This document shows positions 33,580 through 43,763 of a stretch of DNA of 64,000 nucleotides, piece by piece. The first letter of the stretch is position 1; each line of letters starts with the position of its first letter. The notes below the pieces were generated by a model that ran no database searches, had not been told where the DNA came from, and was given only the letters and a program-made list of their open reading frames with translations. Made by a program: the position numbers and the translations under genes. The DNA is from Burkholderia dolosa (GTDB taxonomy: Bacteria > Pseudomonadota > Gammaproteobacteria > Burkholderiales > Burkholderiaceae): assembly GCF_902499135.1 (NCBI RefSeq), contig NZ_CABVPR010000007.1, positions 1 through 64,000 of the forward strand, given 5' to 3'.

Positions 33580-34646
33580 GTATCGAGGAACAATGTGCAC
33601 ATCGTCAATCGCGCCGTAAACAATCCCAAGTTTTATTGCAAGAGTTTTTGCACCGCCCCGGTGCAGCGTCGGCCAAGTCTGCTCCGGGAAGATACCGCTC
33701 CAGCGCACAGACGGTAGAAGATAAAAATTTCAGCCACAACCGCAGGTTCATGAAAACACGCCGTTATAGAGCGAAGCTTCTCCGCCTCACGGACACGTCC
33801 GTATTCCTGCCTCGAATTTCCCGACCGGCTTGCACAAACAGACGCACTACGACGGCATGCCGCCCGAGCGGCCTGCAGCCGCCAAAGCGACGCACGTACC
33901 CGACGTCAAGGCGCGCGATAACGGCTGGCGCTTCCCAAAGTGTTGTGTACCAGCGAGGTTCCCCGAGTGTGTGCCGATCGCGCTTGGCGCGCAGTGGTCG
34001 TATTTTGCGTTTTTCGATGCTTGCCGTCGGCCCGCGTTTTCCTCGAAGTCGACTGACAACTGATGAAGCGGGAGTCTATCTATCTTTCTCGACTCGTGGA
34101 GCGTGTCGGCATTCGCTCGACATCAAAGTTAACCATTCTTTACAGTTTACGATCCAGCCGGAATGGCCCTTACTAAATCACACGGATTGGTAATTGCTCG
34201 ACCAGGCCGGCGCCCGGATTTCCGTTCGCTTCCCCGCGCAGCGATCGCATGCCGTTAACCATCCGCCGCCGCTGAATCCGCATGCCGTCCGGCGAGTATT
34301 GGACAGGCCGAGCGGCCGCGTGCCGCTCAGCCGCCGGCAGCCCGCGGCAAACGCCGCGGAGTGACGATTTGCCGGATCCGGCGCACCGACGCCGGCGATC
34401 GCCATGCCACTACACGTAACGACAACCGGCGCGCGAACACATTCGCAAACCATGCGTCCGACACACTTTTCAGTGCCGCCGACGCGAGCCATGTCGGATG
34501 GCGATCCTGCTCGCGCCTACCGGGATTAACGCACGGCCGTTGCTTGTGTCGTGCAACGTGCCTGCCGCAACCTTCCCGCTCTGCGCGCAACAGCTTTATT
34601 CAGTCGTCGACAGCGCTGCAACATGGTCTAGCTCGGGGCCAAATAT
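33580..34646. other. Long non-coding stretch upstream of the adhesin
   Basis: About 1.07 kb without a supported gene. Several short frames exist (for example rightward 33636-34193) but their products are Arg/Ser/Pro-rich with no domain pattern. The G+C content is visibly lower than in the neighbouring genes. No TTGAGT motif, repeat or RNA fold was recognised in this part. Confidence 0.4.
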
Positions 34647-34705
34647 TTGAGTTGAGTGTCTGGATATTTTGATTTGAGTAATTTCCGCCCCCTCGAATTA
34701 CTCAA
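34647..34705. promoter_or_regulatory. Cluster of four TTGAGT motifs with a 10-bp dyad
   Basis: TTGAGT occurs at 34647, 34652 (overlapping by one base) and 34674 on the + strand, and ACTCAA occurs at 34700. The last two form the perfect inverted repeat TTGAGTAATT / AATTACTCAA with a 12-bp spacer. The cluster is 470 bp before the adhesin start. Confidence 0.55.
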
Positions 34706-35174
34706 CGATTCTTCGTGTTCTTTTAAGCCGTGCGCACTACCGCGCGAGACAAATTTCAATCCTTAACCATTCTTAATATTCTGTGGCGAGAAAGACACGT
34801 TCGAATTACGGCGATATATGTCTTTTACCGCGACTCGCTGACGTCTACGCTTTATTTCGTCTTCCATCCAGGCATGAACCTGCCGTTCCGATTCGCCTCT
34901 CCGCCCCGCCACACAAGGATTCGCCGATTTTTCGCGACCCCTGACGCGTGAAATCCTCCCGATCATGAATTACTCAATTCCACGCATGATTAACTCCCTT
35001 ACTCAGTCACTCATATACTTTTTTCTAAACGTTTACGCTACGATCAATTCGATCTTTTGAGTAAATAGAAATAACACGCATGAACTCCCGATGCGTGAAT
35101 GCGTGGGCTGTCGCGGGAGAGAAACGGGGCGCATTGCTGTTCACGCGCATATCCTCTTCAATAGGGAATCAAGA
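34706..35174 (+). promoter_or_regulatory. AT-rich leader of the adhesin gene with further TTGAGT motifs
   Basis: This region is AT-rich. It contains ACTCAA at 34972-34977 (within GAATTACTCAATTC, a partial dyad), the variants ACTCAG (35001) and ACTCAT (35009), and TTGAGT at 35057-35062. It must hold the adhesin promoter. AT-rich stretches such as CATTCTTAATATTCTG (34766-34781) are possible promoter or H-NS-type silencer DNA. AGGGA before the ATG is the ribosome-binding site. Confidence 0.5.
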
Positions 35175-38100
35175 ATGAATAAGAACTATCGATCCGTATG
35201 GAACGATGCTCTCGGCGCGTGGGTCGCTGTGTCCGAACTGGATACTGCGCGCGGCAAAAGCGCCGGCAGTGTCGTCGTCAGTTCGCCGGGTACAAATAGC
35301 GGCGCCATTGGCACCGGCATCGTAGACGGCTTCTTCGACGGGATGCCGGCGCTCAGCGTGCTCACCGTCGCTGCCGTTGCCGTTGTTGCCGGCCTGAGCG
35401 CGCCAGATGAAGCATATGCACAGTCCGTAAATATCCCCGGGGGTAGTCCTGCTTGTACGGAAACAACCGTAGCCGGCACGCTGAAAGATATCGCCATCGG
35501 GTGCGGCTCGACCGCTGCGTCGTCCGGCACGATCGCCATCGGTGGCAATGCGATCTCGATGGGTCCAAACTCGACCGTCGTAGGTACCAATGCGACGGCC
35601 TCGGTGCAAGGCGCATCCGCCTTCGGTACTGCCGCACGAGCAACCGGTCTGAATTCCGTCGCGTTCGGTCCCGGTGCGCGCTCTAGCGGAAGCGCCAGTG
35701 CGGCTATCGGGATTGGCTCGAACGCGAGCGGCGACACGGCTACCGCAATTGGCGCGACTTCGACTGCGTCGGGCGACAACTCGGTCGCCATCGCTCCCGG
35801 TGCGAACGCAGCAGGAGACTCCAGCATGGCGCTCGGCGTAACTTCGAGCGCAAGCTCGGCAAGCACGTTTGGTTTGGCCGTCGGCGCACAGTCACTGGTG
35901 ACCGGTCCAAACGCCGTCGCCCTTGGCCGTCAGGCAACGGCTACCGGCGCACAAGCGATGGCGCTCGGATATTCAGCCGAAGCAGACGGAACCAACTCGA
36001 CTGCCCTTGGCATGAACGCGTTGGCGAGTTCAACATCGAGCATGGCGCTCGGTGCATCGTCAATCGCAAGTGGACAAAGCGCGGTTGCTGTCGGTGTCGG
36101 GGCAACGGCGAGTCTGGCGAATAACGTCGGCATCGGTACGTCGGCGACGGCGAGCGGCACGGGCTCGATGGCAGTTGGTACGTCGGCGATAAGCAACAAT
36201 ACGAATTCGCTCGTCGTTGGTAACAGTGCTCTGGCCTCCGGTGTGAACGCGACAGTCGTTGGTATGAATTCAACGGCGTCAAATACGAACGCAACGGCGG
36301 TGGGTGTTTCGGCGGTTGCGTCTGGCCTGCGTGCCGTGACTATCGGCTCGGGAACCAGAGCGAACGGCACCGACTCTTTCGCAGCAGGCACGAACGCGGT
36401 AGCTGGCGTATCCGGCAGCACAACGATCATCAACGACCTTGCCCTCGGAACCGGCGCGTCAGCTGTCGGGGGAAATTCGGCGGCAATCGGCGGGGCCGCA
36501 GTTGCTACCGCCGCAGGCGCGATGGCACTCGGTAACGGCGCAACGGCTGCGAACGCCAATAGCCTTGCGTTGGGTACAGGTTCCGTCACGGCCGCCGCCA
36601 ACCCGACGCCTAATGGAGTCATCGGCGGCAAGACGTACACGTATGCGGGCGGTGCACCGGCGAGCGTTGTTAGCGTAGGCAAGCCCGGCACTGAACGCCA
36701 GGTCACGAACGTCGCCGCAGGTCGCGTCACCGCCACGAGCACCGACGCAATCAACGGCTCGCAGCTCTTCGCGACGGATACCGCGATCGAAACGCTTTCC
36801 ACTTCGACTTCCACCGCTGTTTCGAGCCTGAGCACCGGCCTGTCGACCACGAACAGCAACCTCGATTCGCTCAGCACGTCCACGAGCACGACGGCATCGA
36901 GCCTGAGCACCGGCCTTTCCACCACGAACAGCAATCTCGATTCCCTTTCCACTTCGGCATCGACGGCAGTTAGCTCGCTTTCGACCGGCGTTTCGTCGCT
37001 GAGCACTGGCGTCTCCAGCCTCAGCACCGGCCTTTCGACTGTCACGAGCGGCGTGAATTCCCTGAGCACGGGCGTGTCCTCGCTGTCGACGGGGCTTTCC
37101 ACGACAAACAGCAACGTGTCGTCGCTCAGCACACTCGTTTCCACGATTGCCCCGCATTACGTGAGCATCAACGACAACGGCACGCAGCAAGGCAACTACG
37201 ACAACAAGGGTGCGACGGGCGTAAATGCGATTGCTGTCGGTACGAACGCGACTTCGGCCGGTGCAAGCGCTGTTGCTCTGGGTGACGGTGCAACGGGCGC
37301 AGCAGCGAATTCGGTTGCAATCGGGCAGAACGCCGCAACGACGAATGCCGGCGACGTTGCTTTGGGCTCCGGTTCGGTGACGGCAGCAGCAAACCCCACT
37401 GCGGGCGCAACGATTGGCGGAAATGCCTACACGTTTGCAGGCGCGAAGCCGACGAGCGTCGTCAGCGTCGGCGCGAACGGTGCGGAACGGCAAATCACGA
37501 ACGTCGCGGCCGGCCGGCTTACCGCGGACAGCACCGATGCCGTCAACGGGTCGCAGCTCCATGCGACGAACCTGGCCGTCGATTCGTTGAGCACGTCCAC
37601 GAGCACCGGTATTTCTTCGCTTTCGACGGGCGTGTCTTCGCTGTCGACCGTTGCGAGCTCCTTGAGCACGGGCGTGTCTTCCCTGTCTACCGGTGTGTCG
37701 TCGCTCAGCACGGGCGTGTCGTCGCTTTCGACGGGTGTCAGCTCGCTCAGCACTTCTGCTTCCACGGCGGTTTCAAGCCTGAGTACCGGCGTGTCGTCCC
37801 TGTCCACGGTCGCCAGCTCGCTGTCGACCGGCGTTTCCTCGCTGAGTACGGGCCTGTCGTCGCTTTCGACTTCCACGTCGACGGCAGTGTCTTCGCTGAG
37901 CACCGGCATTTCGGGCGTGACGAGCGCGGTCAATTCGCTGTCGACCTCGGCATCGACCGGCATCGGCAGCCTGTCCACGGGCTTGTCCACGACGAACAGC
38001 AACGTCGCCTCGCTGAGCACGGTAGTCGACGCGAACAAGACGCACTACTACAGCGTGAACGACGGCGGCACGCAAGGTTCGAACTACGACAACAAGGGTG

Positions 38101-41100
38101 CAACGGGCGTCAACGCAATCGCAGCTGGCGTGGGTGCGTCGGCAGGCGGTGCGGCCGCCGCAGCCGTCGGCTACAACTCGCAAGCGCTGGCCGCGTCCAG
38201 CGTCGCCGTGGGCGACAGCAATACGGTGGCCGCAACGGCCGGCCCAGGCTCCGTCGCGATCGGGTCGAAATCGGCGGTACTGAGCGGCAGCGCCGTTGCA
38301 ATCGGCAACCAGCAGACCGCAAGCGGCGACGGTGCCGTCGCGATCGGCGATCCCAATTCCGCAACCGGCACGGGTGCGGTGACGGTCGGCGCGAACAACA
38401 CGGCAAACGGCACGGGTGCATTGGCGATGGGCAATTCCAACACCGCCACGGGCACGGGCTCGATCGCGCTGGGCAACACGTCCACGGCAGCGGGCAGCGG
38501 CGGCGTCGCATTCGGTTCCGGCGCAACGGCGGCGAACGCGAACGACGTCGCGCTCGGCAGCGGCTCCGTGACGGCGGCGCCTAATCCGACGCCGAACGCA
38601 ACGATCGGCGGCACGCAATACGCATTTGCCGGCGCAACGCCGCAAAGCGTCGTGAGCGTCGGCGCGAAAGGCGCAGAGCGGCAAATCACGAACGTTGCGG
38701 CCGGGCAGCTCAGTGCGGACAGCACCGATGCGGTGAACGGCTCGCAGCTCAATGCGACCAACCTCGCGGTCGACTCGCTGTCCACGAGCGCAAGTACGGG
38801 GATCGCTTCGCTCAGCACCGGCGTGTCGTCGCTGTCCACCGGCGTGAGTTCGCTGTCGACGGGGCTGTCGTCGTTGAGCACGTCGACGTCCACGACCGCA
38901 AGCTCGCTGTCCACGGGGCTGTCCGGCGCGGTGAGCAGCATCGGCTCGCTGAGCACGGGCGTCTCGTCGCTTTCGACCGGCGTATCGAGCCTGAGCACCG
39001 GCCTGTCGTCGCTGTCCACCTCTGCTTCGACCGGCCTTTCGTCGTTGAGCACGGGTGTGAGCTCGCTGAGTACGTCCGCTTCGACCGGAATTTCCAGCCT
39101 CAGCACCGGGCTGTCTTCGCTGAGCACGTCCACGAGCACGACGGCCAGCTCGCTTTCTACGGCCGTGTCGGGCGCGATCAGCACTATTTCGTCGCTGAGC
39201 ACGTCCGCGTCGACCGGCATCGGTTCGCTGAGCACGGGCGTTTCGTCGCTCAGCACGGTCACGTCGACGGTCGCGAGTTCGCTGTCGACGGCGATTTCCG
39301 CGAGCAAGACGCACTACTATTCGGTCAACGACAACGGCGTGCAACGCGCCAACTACGACAACGACGGTGCGAGCGGCGTGAATGCCATCGCGGCCGGCGT
39401 TGGCGCGACGGCGGCCGGAAGCGGCGCGACGGCAATCGGCTATTCCGCGAATGCAGCCGGGCAAAGCGCAGTAGCTGTCGGCGACAGCGCGCAGGCCACC
39501 GCGGCAAACGCGGTCGCGATCGGCCGCGGCGCGACCGCATCGACCCCGAACTCGGTCGCGCTCGGCGACGGCGCGGTGACGGCCGCAGCCGTTCCGACCT
39601 CGACCGGCACCGTCGGCGGCAAGACGTACGCATACGCGGGCACGACGCCGGCCGGTGTCGTCAGCGTCGGCGCGAAGGGTACGGAACGCCAGCTCACGAA
39701 CGTTGCAGCAGGCCAGGTCACGCAAGACAGCACGGACGCGATCAACGGGTCGCAGCTCTTCGCGACGAACAGCGCGATCGACACGCTGTCGACGTCCACG
39801 TCGACCGCCGTTTCGAGCCTCAGCACCGGCGTGTCCTCACTGTCGACGTCGGCCAGCACCGGAATTTCGTCGCTGAGCACGGGCGTGTCGTCGCTGTCGA
39901 CCGGCCTGTCTTCGCTCAGCACTTCCGCGTCGACCGGAATCTCGAGCCTCAGCACATCGGCTTCGACTGCCGTTTCGTCGCTCAGTACCGGCGTTTCTTC
40001 TCTGAGTACTGGCGTCTCTTCGCTGAGTACTGGCGTTTCTTCGCTGAGCACCGGCCTGTCGTCGCTGTCGACCTCAGCAAGCACCGGAATCTCGTCTCTG
40101 AGCACGTCCGCTTCGACCGGCCTGTCGTCGTTGAGCACTGCGACGTCGGCGAGCCTGTCGACGATCGCGAGCGGCATCGGCTCCGTTTCCTCGTCGGTTT
40201 CCACGGGGCTCTCCACCGTGACGAGCGGAATCGTGTCGCTGTCGACCGGCCTGTCCAGCGCGACGAGCTCGCTGTCGACCGCGATTTCGGCCAGCAAGAC
40301 GCACTACTATTCGGTCAACGACAACGGCGTGCAAGGCGCGAACTACGACAACGACGGCGCAACCGGCATCAACGCGCTGGCGGCCGGGGTGGGCGCAACG
40401 GCGGGCGGCGCCGCAGGTGTCGCGATCGGCCGCGACGCGAACGCGACCGGCGCCGGCGCCGTCGCAATCGGCTCGGGGGCCGCGGCAACGAACGCGGGCG
40501 ACGTCGCGCTGGGTTCGGGCTCCGTTACCGCAGCGCCCAACCCGACGGCGGGCGCCACCATCGGCGGAAATGCGTACACGTTTGCCGGTGCCAATCCGCA
40601 AAGCGTCGTGAGCGTCGGCGCAAAGAACGCCGAGCGTCAGATCACGAACGTGGCCGCAGGCCAGATCACGAAGGACAGTACCGACGCGATCAACGGCTCG
40701 CAGCTCTATGCGACGAACACGGCAATCGACTCGTTGAGTACGTCCACCAGTACCGGGATCTCTTCGCTGTCGACGGGCATTTCGTCGCTGTCGACTTCGA
40801 CGAGCACCGGATTGTCGACGGTGACGAGCGGTATCGGTTCGCTGAGCACGGGCATTTCGTCGCTCAGCACGTCGACTTCGACGGGTCTGTCCACGGTCGC
40901 GAGCGGCATCAATTCGCTGTCGACTTCGACGTCGACGGCGGTGTCGAGCCTGAGCACCGGTATTTCGGGCGTCACGAGCAGCATCGGTTCGCTGTCGACG
41001 TCCGCCAGCACCGGCATTTCGTCGCTGAGCACCGGTGTGTCGTCGCTGTCGACTTCGGCTTCGACCGGAATTTCGAGCATCAGCACGAGTCTGTCGACGG

Positions 41101-43679
41101 TTGCGAGCAGCGTCGACTCGCTGTCCACGTCCACGAGCACCGGCCTCTCTTCGTTGAGCACGGGTGTGTCGTCGCTCAGCACCGGGATTTCGTCGCTGTC
41201 GACGTCGGCATCGACGGGCATTTCGTCGTTGAGCACGTCGACTTCGACGGTTGCGAGCTCGCTGAGCACCGGTGTTTCTTCTCTCAGCACCAGCGCATCG
41301 ACCGGCATTTCGTCGTTGTCCACGTCTGCGAGCACCGCGCTGTCGACGGTCACGAGCGGGATCGGCTCGCTGTCGACCGGCGTATCGTCGCTCAGCACCG
41401 GCGTCAGCTCGCTGTCGACGTCGACCAGCACCGGTATTTCGTCGCTGTCCACGGCCATTTCCGCGAGCAAGACGCATTACTACAGCGTCAACGACGATGG
41501 CAAGCAGCAAGGCAACTACAACAACGACGGCGCGACCGGCCTGAATTCGCTGGCAGCCGGTACGAACGCCACCGCAAGCGGGGCAAGCGCCGTTGCGATC
41601 GGCGACGGCGCAAATGCGAAGAACGACAATTCCGTCGCGCTCGGCGCCGGCTCGATCACGGACGTTGCGCATCCGACGCCGAGCGCCGTGATCGGCGGCA
41701 CGACGTATCAATTCGCCGGCGCGAATCCGGTCGGCGTCGTGAGCGTCGGCGCACCGGGCAAGGAACGCCAGATCACGAACGTCGCGGCCGGTCAGATTTC
41801 GAAGGACAGCACCGACGCGATCAACGGTTCGCAGCTTTATGCGACGAACCAGTCGATCGAATCGCTCAGCACGTCGACGAGCACGGGCATTTCCAGTCTG
41901 AGCACCGGGGTGTCGTCGCTGTCGACCGGTCTTTCGACGGTGACGAGCAGCGTGATCTCGCTGAGCACGTCGACTTCGACCGGAATCTCCAGCCTCAGCA
42001 CGGGCGTGTCTTCGCTCAGCACGTCGACGTCGACCGGCATCAGCAGCCTGAGCACCGGTCTGTCGACCGTCACGAGCCGCGTCGATTCGCTGTCGACGTC
42101 GACCAGCACCGCGATTTCGTCGCTGAGCACCGGCGTATCGTCGCTGTCGACTTCGACGTCGACCGGTATCTCGTCGTTGAGCACCGGCGTGTCGTCGTTG
42201 TCGACCTCCACTTCCACCGCGGTATCGAGCCTGAGCACTGGTCTCTCCACGGTCGTGAGTTCGGTCGACTCGCTCAGCACGTCCACGTCCACCGGCATTT
42301 CTTCGCTGTCGACGGGTATCTCGTCGTTGAGCACGTCCACGTCGACCGCGGTTTCGAGCCTGAGCACCGGTATCTCGTCGCTGTCGACGTCGACCAGCAC
42401 GGGCATCTCGAGTCTCAGCACCGGCATTTCGTCGCTGAGCACGTCGACCAGCACGGCCGTTTCGTCATTGAGCACCGGTGTGTCGTCGCTGTCGACCGGC
42501 CTGTCGTCGCTGTCCACTTCCGCCAGCACCGGCATCAGTTCGCTGTCGACGGGCCTCAGCTCGATCTCGACGGGACTGTCGACGGTGACGAGCGGTATCG
42601 ATTCGCTGTCGACTTCGACCAGCACCGGCATCTCGAGCCTGAGCACCGGCATCTCGAGCCTGAGCACCGGCATTTCGTCGCTGAGCACGTCGACCAGTAC
42701 GGCCGTTTCGTCGCTGAGCACCGGCGTGTCGTCGCTGTCGACCGGCCTGTCGACCGTGACGAGCTCGGTTACGTCGCTGAGCACGTCGACGTCCACTGCA
42801 ACGAGTTCGCTGTCGACGAGCATCAGTTCGTTGTCGACTTCGACGTCGACGGCGGTATCGAGCCTGAGCACGTCGACGTCGACCGGCATGTCGTCGCTGT
42901 CGACCGGCATGAGTTCGCTGTCGACCGGCCTCTCGACGGTCACGAGCGGCCTCGAGTCGCTGAGCACGTCGACGTCGACCGGCATCACGTCGCTGTCGAC
43001 GGCGATCGGCGCGATCGGCGCCGCGAAGCCGCACTACGTGAGCGTGAACGACAACGGAACGCAGCAAGGGAACTACAACAACGACGGCGCAACGGGCGTC
43101 AATGCCGTCGCGATCGGCACGAACGCCACGGCCGCAGGTGCGAGTGCAATCGCGCTGGGCAACGGCGCAGCCGCCGCGGCCGTCGGTGCAACGGCGATCG
43201 GCGCGAAATCGGCCGCATCCGGGGCGGGCGCCACTGCGCTCGGCCAGGGCGCGGTCGCGAGCGCGCCGAATTCCGTTGCGCTCGGCAGCGGCTCGATCGC
43301 CGACGAACCGAACACCGTATCGATCGGGTCCGCGGGCAACGAGCGGCGTCTGACGAACGTGGCGCCGGGCATCAATCCGACCGACGGCGTGAACGTGTCG
43401 CAGCTGCAAAGCGTGCGGAACGACCTGAACAACTCGATCAATTCGGTGGCACGCAAGGCGTACGGCGGTATCGCTGCGGCGACGGCGCTCACGATGATTC
43501 CCGACGTCGATCAGGGCAAGACGCTCGCGCTCGGTATCGGCGGCGCGAGCTTCCAGGGTTACGGCGCGACGGCAATCGGCTTCACCGCGCGCATCACCAA
43601 CAACCTGAAAGTGCGGGCCGGTGTCGGGATCAGCAGCGGCGGGCAATCGTACGGGGTCGGTGCGTCCTACCAGTGGTAA
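35175..43679 (+). CDS. Giant trimeric autotransporter adhesin (YadA/Hia type) with SLST stalk repeats
   Basis: A 2834-residue outer-membrane adhesin. The start at 35175 gives an extended signal peptide region (MNKNYRSVWNDALGAW) and a hydrophobic core (LSVLTVAAVAVVAG) cleaved near YAQ. A YadA-type head of about 430 residues has many SVAIG/TALG repeats. Then six coiled-coil stalk blocks of SLST repeats alternate with head/neck inserts, each containing (T)HYYSVNDNG or HYVSVNDNG, GATGVNA and the neck motif DAINGSQL. The C-terminus (ARKAYGGIAAATALTMIP to GVGASYQW) is the YadA beta-barrel anchor ending in Trp. Three copies form one fibre that binds host or abiotic surfaces. It heads a rightward locus with an OmpA-domain lipoprotein, DUF2827 and glycosyltransferase genes. 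The stalk is exceptionally rich in Ser/Thr, a plausible target for O-glycosylation. Control by TTGAGT-binding RHH proteins is inferred. Confidence 0.96.
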   Translation: MNKNYRSVWNDALGAWVAVSELDTARGKSAGSVVVSSPGTNSGAIGTGIVDGFFDGMPALSVLTVAAVAVVAGLSAPDEAYAQSVNIPGGSPACTETTVAGTLKDIAIGCGSTAASSGTIAIGGNAISMGPNSTVVGTNATASVQGASAFGTAARATGLNSVAFGPGARSSGSASAAIGIGSNASGDTATAIGATSTASGDNSVAIAPGANAAGDSSMALGVTSSASSASTFGLAVGAQSLVTGPNAVALGRQATATGAQAMALGYSAEADGTNSTALGMNALASSTSSMALGASSIASGQSAVAVGVGATASLANNVGIGTSATASGTGSMAVGTSAISNNTNSLVVGNSALASGVNATVVGMNSTASNTNATAVGVSAVASGLRAVTIGSGTRANGTDSFAAGTNAVAGVSGSTTIINDLALGTGASAVGGNSAAIGGAAVATAAGAMALGNGATAANANSLALGTGSVTAAANPTPNGVIGGKTYTYAGGAPASVVSVGKPGTERQVTNVAAGRVTATSTDAINGSQLFATDTAIETLSTSTSTAVSSLSTGLSTTNSNLDSLSTSTSTTASSLSTGLSTTNSNLDSLSTSASTAVSSLSTGVSSLSTGVSSLSTGLSTVTSGVNSLSTGVSSLSTGLSTTNSNVSSLSTLVSTIAPHYVSINDNGTQQGNYDNKGATGVNAIAVGTNATSAGASAVALGDGATGAAANSVAIGQNAATTNAGDVALGSGSVTAAANPTAGATIGGNAYTFAGAKPTSVVSVGANGAERQITNVAAGRLTADSTDAVNGSQLHATNLAVDSLSTSTSTGISSLSTGVSSLSTVASSLSTGVSSLSTGVSSLSTGVSSLSTGVSSLSTSASTAVSSLSTGVSSLSTVASSLSTGVSSLSTGLSSLSTSTSTAVSSLSTGISGVTSAVNSLSTSASTGIGSLSTGLSTTNSNVASLSTVVDANKTHYYSVNDGGTQGSNYDNKGATGVNAIAAGVGASAGGAAAAAVGYNSQALAASSVAVGDSNTVAATAGPGSVAIGSKSAVLSGSAVAIGNQQTASGDGAVAIGDPNSATGTGAVTVGANNTANGTGALAMGNSNTATGTGSIALGNTSTAAGSGGVAFGSGATAANANDVALGSGSVTAAPNPTPNATIGGTQYAFAGATPQSVVSVGAKGAERQITNVAAGQLSADSTDAVNGSQLNATNLAVDSLSTSASTGIASLSTGVSSLSTGVSSLSTGLSSLSTSTSTTASSLSTGLSGAVSSIGSLSTGVSSLSTGVSSLSTGLSSLSTSASTGLSSLSTGVSSLSTSASTGISSLSTGLSSLSTSTSTTASSLSTAVSGAISTISSLSTSASTGIGSLSTGVSSLSTVTSTVASSLSTAISASKTHYYSVNDNGVQRANYDNDGASGVNAIAAGVGATAAGSGATAIGYSANAAGQSAVAVGDSAQATAANAVAIGRGATASTPNSVALGDGAVTAAAVPTSTGTVGGKTYAYAGTTPAGVVSVGAKGTERQLTNVAAGQVTQDSTDAINGSQLFATNSAIDTLSTSTSTAVSSLSTGVSSLSTSASTGISSLSTGVSSLSTGLSSLSTSASTGISSLSTSASTAVSSLSTGVSSLSTGVSSLSTGVSSLSTGLSSLSTSASTGISSLSTSASTGLSSLSTATSASLSTIASGIGSVSSSVSTGLSTVTSGIVSLSTGLSSATSSLSTAISASKTHYYSVNDNGVQGANYDNDGATGINALAAGVGATAGGAAGVAIGRDANATGAGAVAIGSGAAATNAGDVALGSGSVTAAPNPTAGATIGGNAYTFAGANPQSVVSVGAKNAERQITNVAAGQITKDSTDAINGSQLYATNTAIDSLSTSTSTGISSLSTGISSLSTSTSTGLSTVTSGIGSLSTGISSLSTSTSTGLSTVASGINSLSTSTSTAVSSLSTGISGVTSSIGSLSTSASTGISSLSTGVSSLSTSASTGISSISTSLSTVASSVDSLSTSTSTGLSSLSTGVSSLSTGISSLSTSASTGISSLSTSTSTVASSLSTGVSSLSTSASTGISSLSTSASTALSTVTSGIGSLSTGVSSLSTGVSSLSTSTSTGISSLSTAISASKTHYYSVNDDGKQQGNYNNDGATGLNSLAAGTNATASGASAVAIGDGANAKNDNSVALGAGSITDVAHPTPSAVIGGTTYQFAGANPVGVVSVGAPGKERQITNVAAGQISKDSTDAINGSQLYATNQSIESLSTSTSTGISSLSTGVSSLSTGLSTVTSSVISLSTSTSTGISSLSTGVSSLSTSTSTGISSLSTGLSTVTSRVDSLSTSTSTAISSLSTGVSSLSTSTSTGISSLSTGVSSLSTSTSTAVSSLSTGLSTVVSSVDSLSTSTSTGISSLSTGISSLSTSTSTAVSSLSTGISSLSTSTSTGISSLSTGISSLSTSTSTAVSSLSTGVSSLSTGLSSLSTSASTGISSLSTGLSSISTGLSTVTSGIDSLSTSTSTGISSLSTGISSLSTGISSLSTSTSTAVSSLSTGVSSLSTGLSTVTSSVTSLSTSTSTATSSLSTSISSLSTSTSTAVSSLSTSTSTGMSSLSTGMSSLSTGLSTVTSGLESLSTSTSTGITSLSTAIGAIGAAKPHYVSVNDNGTQQGNYNNDGATGVNAVAIGTNATAAGASAIALGNGAAAAAVGATAIGAKSAASGAGATALGQGAVASAPNSVALGSGSIADEPNTVSIGSAGNERRLTNVAPGINPTDGVNVSQLQSVRNDLNNSINSVARKAYGGIAAATALTMIPDVDQGKTLALGIGGASFQGYGATAIGFTARITNNLKVRAGVGISSGGQSYGVGASYQW
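36793..43010 (+). repeat. Six SLST repeat blocks encoding the adhesin stalk
   Basis: Repeat-rich DNA lies at about 36793-37155, 37582-38035, 38772-39300, 39782-40290, 40730-41460 and 41859-43010. Units encode either SLSTGVS (7 residues) or SLSTSTSTGIS/SLSTSASTGIS (11 residues), mixed irregularly, with inserts such as GLSTVTSGID. Codons within units vary (TCG CTG AGC ACC, TCG CTG TCG ACG and others), so DNA identity is lower than protein identity. The blocks become longer towards the C-terminus, from about 120 to about 380 residues. Slippage or recombination among units could change stalk length. Confidence 0.9.
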
Positions 43680-43705
43680 CGACGTAATTCGTAGACGCCG
43701 CAACT

Positions 43706-43739
43706 CGCGGAACGGGCGCTGTTCGACGCCCGTTCCGCG
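43706..43739 (+). terminator. 13-bp stem-loop between the adhesin and the OmpA lipoprotein
   Basis: CGCGGAACGGGCG and CGCCCGTTCCGCG form a 13-bp perfect stem with an 8-nt loop, starting 27 bp after the adhesin stop and 25 bp before the next start. There is no T-run, so it may attenuate or protect mRNA rather than stop transcription fully, letting the adhesin be made in excess over downstream proteins. Confidence 0.5.
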
Positions 43740-43763
43740 CAACGAACAACCGAGGAAATCAGA

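Noticed and set aside
33636-34193. A 185-codon rightward open frame in the gap before the adhesin.
   Set aside because: The composition is Arg/Ser/Thr-rich with no hydrophobic or domain pattern, no ribosome-binding site and overlapping alternative frames of equal quality.
36793-43010. Short regularly spaced repeats that might suggest a CRISPR array.
   Set aside because: The repeats are in frame, encode SLST units, vary in codon use and have no unique spacers; they are coding coiled-coil repeats.
35930-43742. Several very long open frames antisense to the adhesin (for example 35930-37144, 37773-39725, 40074-41711, 42465-43742).
   Set aside because: They arise because the SLST repeat codons have no stop on the opposite strand. 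Their products are periodic low-complexity Val/Asp/Glu/Ser or Arg/Gly sequences without domains.
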